Shown here one piece after another: positions 52,701-61,700 of a DNA stretch of 64,000 nucleotides. The translations under genes were made by a program, and so were the position numbers. Origin of the DNA: Amborella trichopoda. Taxonomy: Eukaryota; Streptophyta; Magnoliopsida; Amborellales; Amborellaceae. Position 1 is the stretch's first letter, and the number at the start of each line of letters is the position of its first letter. The DNA lies in contig NW_006499705.1 in assembly GCF_000471905.2 (NCBI RefSeq), positions 5,162,674-5,226,673 of the forward strand, written 5' to 3'. The notes under the pieces are model-generated. The model was not told the DNA's origin and searched no databases. It worked only from the letters and a program-made list of their open reading frames with translations.

Positions 52701-55700
52701 TAAGTGTTGTCTGTCAGGGTTGGGTTGTTTCTAATAGTCCATTCGTTGCGTGTGTTTGTAGTTCTTTTGAAATTGAGATTGTGAATGCAGTCCAATCTTT
52801 GGCTCGTTTAGTGCTTACACACTTCTCTCGTTGGGCCAATTTCTCAATGTTTCATTGATCAATCAATTCAAGGGAGTTCATGGAGAGATATACTCCGCTT
52901 AGCCAACCACCTTGCTCTCGTCTCACAACAAGTTGTGTGGTCTAAAATCCCAATTATATAGGTCCTTCATCCATTAGTTAGTATTCAGTTAGCAGTTCAC
53001 GAAGTGAAGGAGGAATTGTCCAACTTAATGGTGTACAGTTAGTGAGGCGACTGAACGAACAGAAAGTGGGGAGGTGGCTCCAGTACTAAAGACCCTAAAC
53101 GACATATACCGACAGAACAAATGGTTCAGGACTCCCACTGATTGACGGCACTCAACTAAGGAACTTAGGACCAGAATCAACTAGAAACTTTTGACTATCG
53201 TGAGAGACATTCAGTCCCGAAATAGCGGTCAAAACAGGCCATACAATCAATTTTCGATATTGAGCAGACACTGGATTTTTCGATCCGACTGATGAGGTGT
53301 ACACAGGAACAGGGTCGAGCTCACCCGTCGACTCTTCATTCGTGTAGAAAAGACCGGGTTGACGCTCCGATTGATCTATGCATGCATGGGCTGCAGCACG
53401 TCGAGGCACTGCTTAGTCCCCGTTCGTCGAAAGAGACAAAATGGGCAGGCACTACTAACCAAGCCAAGACCAATTTTCTCCGATAGATGAGCTAACGCAA
53501 CTGCTAAAGCTTTTGATACTGTCTTTGAGCTCTATTGCTTGCTATGCTAAAGCAAAAAGAAAAAGCTCACTACTGCTTCACCCATTGCGCATCTCCCTCT
53601 GTGGCTAACGCGGCGCGTTAGCGCATCCATTTTCTTGTTTGCATTCGTTGGTTTGCTTTTTTACCCTGTAGTTTTCTCACATGCATCGCATCGTCCCGTT
53701 TTCTTCGCTTGCTTGATTGGCTTTCAAAACTGAATACAAACTTCATGCGGAGGCACATGCCTTAGTTTGAACCAAAAGACTTTCCTAACTCGCAAAGCTG
53801 CCACTCGCTACCGCTCCATCTGCTCACTGGCGCATAGCACGCTTGTCAATCGCCGTAATGTTCTTGTCTCACACGAATCGAATGATCAATGTGCATTCAA
53901 TGGCCAATCCACTTGCCGTCTTGTTGAAAAGCTAACTCACAGCTTAATTGAGCCGATTCGCGTTAACACTAATGATAGTTTTGAGTTGCCTTAACGCTCA
54001 ATATGCTGTCTCTCAGAAGGAAGAATGCCGAGTGGTCGCCCCGATGGATATATAATATAATGTTTTAAAACATTGAATTATAACATACGAGGTATGTGGG
54101 GCCTTGAGAGGATCAAATCCATATGATTTTTAGAAATTAAAAGCGATAAAAGCTTAGGCTTTTGGAACTCTAGCTTGGGGTTTGGAAAAGAAACCCTAGG
54201 TTTTTTTGAATTGTGCTTATGTTCGACTTTGTTTCTTGCTGTTTTACCGTTCCCTCAAATTTACCAGCATCAAACTGGTATAATTTTGCCCTCCATCAAG
54301 ATGCAACAGCCATAACGAACCAAGATCATAGCATTTCCAAAATTCAAGTGTCAATAAATACCACGCTTTAAATCTCCCAAATCTCCTCTTGTGATGTTTC
54401 TGATATTTCAAAATGAATCCTATCCAAAAAAAATTGGATTTGAGAAGATTTTACAAAGTTATTGGATTTTTTCAATTTTAGTTGTTTTCTCACACACCTA
54501 TGTATCAAAGCAATTGGGGGGGAAGCGGGCTATAATACACCCAATGTCCCCCACCCCCACCCCCCTCCTTATGGGGAGAATTCGACCTTTTTGCCAATGG
54601 CCCAAAGGCAATTTTTGCCGTTGGGTCATGGGTACGTGATGCTCACCCATCTAGGGCTCGGCCTCCACAGACTAAGCGAGAAGCCTAGGCCCTACAACGT
54701 CACGAGGCATCACCTAGAATCCTGAGGCAGCGGTGCTCAAAGTGAGTTCTTTAAAACACTGCCCATACGCTTGCAACTGTATTTAGGAGAGTATGCAGCA
54801 CCAGTGGCCCCAGCAGAAGTGAGAAAAGGGAAACAGCATGCAATCAAACATGACAGAAAAACAAATTTGAGAGAGAAAGAGAGAATAATGTAGGTTAGGA
54901 TACAAGAAATAACTCCAGAGACATGTCATTCAAATGCATATATTTTGCCATTGTTGGGTTAAAAGTTCGTCACCTCTCTATCACGTAGTGGAACACACCC
55001 CACTTCCCCCCAAGAAGTTCTAAGCATCTCAATCCACCAGCATGAATTCCCGACTAACATGTCCCAAATCAATGAAATAAAACCTTGACTTCATAACCAC
55101 ACTGACGCCTACTCTGAATGCACTAGACCTAACCATTCCCCCATCCATTGGACCCATGCAAAATAGTAAAGTGATGGTCACAAGAATGGAACCACCCAGT
55201 CACTCAACAAGAATACAGGCAAAATAACTGATCCATGAGAAAGAAACATGTTGCAATGCATGCAATACCTCTGAGCAACAGTAAACTATTTCTCTTCAGA
55301 GGATATTTCATTCAGCATTTTCTCCATAGCATTTAACAATCAGATTTTAGAACATATTTTCCCTCCCCATGTGTGTATATAGGTTGGGTGGCTATGGTAC
55401 AAGTGTAATATCAACAAATTCCATGGAGTAAAAATCAGCAACCAGAAGCATTTAAACAAACCCATAGTGTGAAAGTAATCTCAACAAAATAATCTGCTTT
55501 CGGGGGGATCATGAAAAGCTAGCAGATCCCTATAAGTGGGAGTATTGTCCGCACAATGCATATGTAAAGGATCGAGATCCCTAAATGTTAGGGATCTCGA
55601 TCCCAACCTTTTGGGATCTCAATCCCATTCATCTAGGGATCTTGTCCAAACCCTAAAGAATCTATATAGTTTAGGGCTATAACCTACTCTTTAAAGCAGG

Positions 55701-58700
55701 GCTCTCTTTGTTTATAGCCAACAAGCAATGCAACTATATTATAAGCAATGGTTCAAAAAGCGGACCGCCCAGTGCCTAGACGGTCTGAAAGGCCTGAGCA
55801 CATCACCCAGGCCTAGGCGGTCAATCCCTGGGCAGCCGCCTAGGGGGTAAGGAACCTGCCTAGGCGGGCGCCCAGCCCTAGGCGGCTGCTCAGGGGCGGA
55901 AATTGATTTCAGTAGGGGCAATTTGGGTCTTTTTTTTTTGTTTTTAGGGGACGACCAATATGTCGAGGAGGGTGACAACTCCGATGAATATGATGCCAAT
56001 GCAGCTGACCCAAGATTTTCTAATGATGAATGAATGATGAATGTTGATTGTTGAATAATTATTCAACTTTGAAGTTTGAACTTTGATTGAAATATTGTGT
56101 ATTGAACTATTGAAGATTCTTTTGAGTCTTCAAGTATTACTTTCATAGTTTCATAATTCAATTTTGTTTTCTTCCTCATGGTGGTGTACTGCAATACTAG
56201 TGTGATACTATTTGATAACTTGGTTTGATAATTTGGTTTTAAGTTTTAATTGGATATGGAGTGCGAACCGACTTATAGATTATGGTGATGTTTATAGAGT
56301 ATGTGCTAAATGCTAATATGTAGTATAATTTGAATTATGTAATGCAATACATATAATTGATACTGACATAACTGCAATGCAAAATCCTTATTTGGATTCA
56401 ACTGAGCCGCCCAGGTGCCGGGCGCCAGCCTAGGCGCTGAATGGTTTGTAGGGCCCGCCTAGCGCTTTTTAAAACACTGATTATAAGTACAGTTGCATTG
56501 CTATCTTACTCGAAATCAACATTTTGGTTATTATCTTGCTCATTAAGGTGAGGATCTAGATCCCTAATTGTGAGGCTTGAGATGCCAAAATTTAAAAATT
56601 GAAATCCTTTCAAGATCCTTTCCCAAAGTAATATTTTGGAGAGGGATCGACACTTAGGCTGGGAGATCCCTACAGCTATGAGTCAAATATAAGAGTTCAA
56701 ATTTTCAATAAAGCCAATATTCCAAGCTAATGGCAGCCACATATATCGAATAGAAATCTTCCATATGTCAAATAGCTCGAGGAATTACAAGCAATTTGAT
56801 GGATAAACTAGCAGCCAGCACAACCGACACAAACGATAGAAAACTAAAAAATCCATAACATCGTGTATTTTACTACAACCATCAAAGTCCATTTGAACAC
56901 CCATCACAAACACTACCAAGAAAAAAAAAAGTAAATAAACCAAATGCATAAATCAGACACACACAAGACAATTCTACTAAAAAGCCTGACGGAGAGCATA
57001 AGAATGGACCTTCTCAATCAATTCCAGAACATCTTGGTTGTCTATGAACTCAATGTAGCTCCAGTTGATTTCTTCTTTACTGTACTCTTCCTGCTCCATC
57101 TTAAACACATGCTGAAAAAAATATAAAATAAAAAATAAAAAGAAATTTTCAGCAAATATGAGAACAGGTCCCCATCCTAACAAAGGCAAAGTGAGCATTC
57201 ATGCCTACCTCATTAAAATGCTGCTGAAGCTTCTCATTAGCAAAGTTGATGCAGAACTGCTCAAAACTGTGCACAGAAAGAACAGAAATAACCAATCAAA
57301 AAATCTGGACACAAAAAAGCAACGCATACAAGAGACTAAAAAGTCCATTCATGCCATGATCTACATCCAATACGATATCAACCAGGTGCCCTCATGGTCC
57401 AGCTGAACATAAGAACATTGCATCCGATTGTCCACAATAAAAAAAAATTATATACACAAAAATTTCACCAGTAAATTTTATTTCTTTATACTTTTAACTC
57501 ATTAATAGGATCAAAAGCAACAGCTAGAGATAACAAACATTTGGTATGAAGGGATACCAATCATGATACACCAAAGAGAGGTTAGTTGGAGTGTCCATAT
57601 GTTTCACTAGAGAGGCAATTGACACAACTACCCAGACATAGAACTTGCTTTTACTAACATCCCTGTGCTCTTCATAGTCAAGAAATACAATTAATCAGAC
57701 TGCACCAAGTTTGTGTTATCATGCAAAGGGGAGAAAAAAAAAGTGACATTAATGATTAAAAAAGAAGAGCAGCTCTAAATAATAAAAAAAAGCCTGAACA
57801 GTTACCAATAAAAAATTTGAAGAACACCAAATGGAACGATCAAAACCACCATAAATTTCGGCTTGTAAGGATCACTAACAACTCAACTGGTTTATGTGCT
57901 TTATGAGAGATGGCTACTACAGTTCCAAGAGTTAAATTCGCTCAAGAAGCCCCAAGTTCAATTTATAAAAATCACACATCACAGATGCATTTACATGTTC
58001 AAAGGTAAACTTGTTTTGGTTGCCAAGGTTTAATGTGACTTCCAGAAGCTGCAAAACCAGTTTCTCAATACAAGTAAAAATTACACTCACAACTATTAGA
58101 ATATCAAAAAAGTAAGTTAACCCACAAAAGAAGTTAACCCACGGAAGGAAAACACTACAACATGATGCACACAAATCAGGAGAGATAATTGCAAGCTTGT
58201 ATGTATAAATTAGATCACAGAAGGAACCTGTTTTTTTTAAAACATTCAAAACCATAAATATCCAGCACTCCTATCTGCATTCTAGAATCCGGATCTTGCC
58301 CAACAGATCTATTAATTTTCTCTACCAACCTGCAACACACAAAAAATAAAACCAAGATGTCGAACATAAGGACATGTCATTGTTTGCATGGGCTTTGGCC
58401 TAAAAGAGAGAAGCTTTCAAAATACTGTTAGGCATTCATGTAAGTCATGAAGAAGAAAAAACATGCTTACCAATCAAACAAACGAGAATAAACTGTTTTT
58501 GCCAAGGCATCACGGCTAGCCACAGCTGCAGCACAGTCCAACGCTTTCACAATGGTTCCCTCCCTAGTCTGGATTGAGCGTGTACATAATGTTGCAACCA
58601 AGAGTTTACGATCACACCTAATGAAAAGAAAACCAATTATATCGATAATGGATTTATGCGTATAACCTACAGCCAACTGTTTCAGGAAATATATAGAAAT

Positions 58701-61700
58701 AAGGCATCAACATTAAAATGAGATTTTAGCCAGACTATTAATCCTTGGTTTAGGTGCACAAATGAAATTCATTGATAGCTAATAGCTGGGAAGGAACATG
58801 AAAAGGGTAATCACATGATTTCCTATGATCACGATTGTAAGCCACCATGGCAGAGCGACAAGCCAACTAGTGAAGAATCATGCAGTGGTCACTCTTAAGT
58901 AAAGAATTGGATCCAAGAAATGGAGTGGATAGGATCCAAGAAATGAACATCCAATATATTGTGCATGTAAAGTTCCTTACATGAATAAACTAGCTGCTGT
59001 TTGAAGATGAAAGTTAGACTTCTGATCCTTAATAGTTGACGAGTCATGCTCCCTTCCAGGTGAAAATTCAATATTTCCAAGGTGAAGAACAGCCGCCAAC
59101 GTACGGAAAATGGCTTCCTATAAATGGAAAGGATAAGCACTAGAACAAAAGGAAGCAGGCACGAGAAGGCAGTGTTTATGGCCCCAAGAACCAGAATCTC
59201 ATTTTATTTGCAAGCTAAGAAGAAAGAATATACACCTGATCATCGAAATTTATACCAACTATGTCCATCGCCCTTCTTGTCTTTATGTACTCCTCCGCAC
59301 TACTCACTCCTTCTAATTCATATGTCTTGCTCTGATTTAGGTAATGGAAAGTATTCGGAGGGCCCAGCTTGTACTTTTCTGTGTCCTTAGACATGAATAA
59401 TATATCAACAACAAAATTAATAGCACATTTGCATGAAGAAAACATCAAAACACTACATTTAAAACACAGGCAATGAATTACATGCACCTTTCCAAAGGAA
59501 ATCCAATGAGGATGAAAAGGCAAAGGAATCTACTTACTAAATACAAAGGTACTATTAATCATTCCATCACATACACAAATAAATTGAAGACATTAGGCGA
59601 AACATTGTAAGCATAGAAACATTTTTGAAGAGTGGAAGTGACATACAAATTCCAGTCATTCAAAATTCAAAAATATCAAGCAGGCAGAAAACCATATTCA
59701 GAGGATTCATCGTTGCATGGACAAACCAAAGGGCTTCTATATACTCAATGTGGCAAACTTAGGCATTCATTCACCTTCAGCATTAATTGTGAAATTTCAC
59801 AAACAAGGAAAATTCCAGGAAAAAATGCATAGCTGAAATGATAATTATGGGTGGGCAGTGAGAGTCAAGGATTGACACCAGTATAGGCAAGCTCCTCCAT
59901 AACTTCAATTTGCAAGCATTGAGAGATTAGCCAAGACAAATTAGTTAGGGACTGTTAAATTGTGATTTTTAATTATATTCATGTGGTCTTACTCCCTGTG
60001 ATGTACTTTCAGTCCAAAAAATCACAATTTAACAGTCCCTGGACTAATATGTCCAGAGATTTTTATTTTCTGTTGATAATTCATGCATTATCACAAGCTA
60101 CACATGAATTATCAACAGGAAAAAAAAATCACAAGCTACTCATGAATTATCAACAGAAAAAGAAAATGTACAAGGACTAATATGTCTAGAGATTTATAGT
60201 GATGTATAGGTCCTTATATTTGGATGAACTTCCATAAGCACTACAAATACATACTCATAAATACAATATAAAAAATATACGCAAAAGAACATATGAACAA
60301 AAATATGAATATATCGATATCCAAGAATTTTTAATTAATACTTACATCACTGCGTATCTTCAAAATATTTATGGATATTGATACACATTATATGAATGGT
60401 TACTTAGATTCCCACCTAGCATATTACAAAAAAGCAGCCTCTACACCCAATTGGCCATTTCAGGCAGGATGGAACAAACCCACCCACCTACATTAAGGCA
60501 GCACACCTTAGGTGGGACTGCCTGAGGTGGTCTCTGCCTAGGCGGCCTCAAACCAACTTCAGCAAAGGGCAGACAATGTCCTTACCTGAAGGTTAAGGTT
60601 AAAATAGTTATTTCCACCCTTTTAAGAAGAAGAAGGGCTAGAGGGTGATATTCCAGTCCCCAAGCCTCTCTAATCTCTCTCTTGGGGCATAAATATGTAC
60701 TTAAACTTGGATTTTCAATTGTTTTATGCAGTTATGTATTTTAGTAACTTTGTGTGTGGACATGGGGTCATTGTCAACCTTAGGCAAGGGTATTGTGGTA
60801 TTTGAATCCCTGATGATGTTGTCAATATACATGGAAAAATGTATTCTCAATTAGATTCTTTGCATGGTTATGTAATGTCACACTTACAGTGTATCATTGC
60901 ACGCACACACACAAACAATCACACACCCTCACCTATACAAATGGTATAACTTTTTGACATAAAATTAGTAGTGTGCATACACCAGTTTTTTTTCTTCATT
61001 TCTTTTTCTTTTAAAGAAACAGAAACTGAAATAGCACTATCTTGTTGAAAATCATACTATTTTTTATGCCATTTTTGTTCTCGGCCACCATAAAACTTGA
61101 AGCAGATGTCTCAGCACCTGCACGGCCAGGAACCCCTGGCGTTGTAGGCACCGCCTCACTCGCATGGTCTTACGTCCGCCATGAATGCTGGGAAGGACTT
61201 GCCTGGAAACTTCCACCTGTAATTAATGAAGGGGGAACCGAGCACCTAGAACACTTTCAATTCAATAGCTTTCCACAGATGTGGACCCCCTTTCTTTTGT
61301 TTTTAACCAGATCCCTTTATCAAATAAATGGCATCCCTTTCCATGGCATATAAAGTTCATATATGACTTTTGTAATCTCATAACAATAAAACCAGCATCT
61401 ATGATTGCAGGAAAAATCCAATCAACAAATTGCCCATCAATCCTTGAGCATTTACATGTTAGATAACACAGTATTGACTATAACTGATAAAGACTCGTGA
61501 AATAGGGAGTGCATGTAAACATAAGCTGAACTGCAAATTAATTCTCAATAAAACACATTACTTGACCTTTCAGCTGCCAACATAATCAAGTAGGCAATTA
61601 CTTCGTATAAACTTCATAAGACTAGATTTGTCTATTCTAAAAACGAACGGGCATGCAAAATAGCAACAGTAATGCCAATTGATTTTCACCATGCAACTTT

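Larger units (their letters stand above)
50832..54761. mobile_element. Possible large hAT-like element enclosing a MITE and an organelle-like segment
   Basis: The left end CAATGTTTAGAAAAGCACTA and right end TTCTTTAAAACACTG resemble the hAT ends in this window. Flanks ACCATACA (50824-50831) and CCCATACG (54762-54769) agree at 6 of 8. Inside are an LTR fragment (51190-51360), a second hAT element (51431-52074) and the segment 52270-54045. The boundaries are weaker than those of the other elements; two unrelated half-elements would give the same picture. Confidence 0.35.

Noticed and set aside
52202-52858. Overlapping 106- and 118-codon frames as genes
   Set aside because: Neither has recognised similarity; they may simply reflect the higher GC content of the possible organelle-derived segment.
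57932-58080. Extra myosin exon (minus-strand frame with [14 protein letters not shown])
   Set aside because: The flanking exons 58228-58329 and 57209-57266 already join in phase to give the family sequence without it.
60410-60575. Further hAT element based on GCCTAGGCGGCC
   Set aside because: Only a GC-rich core is visible; no CAGTG-type ends or target duplication could be paired.
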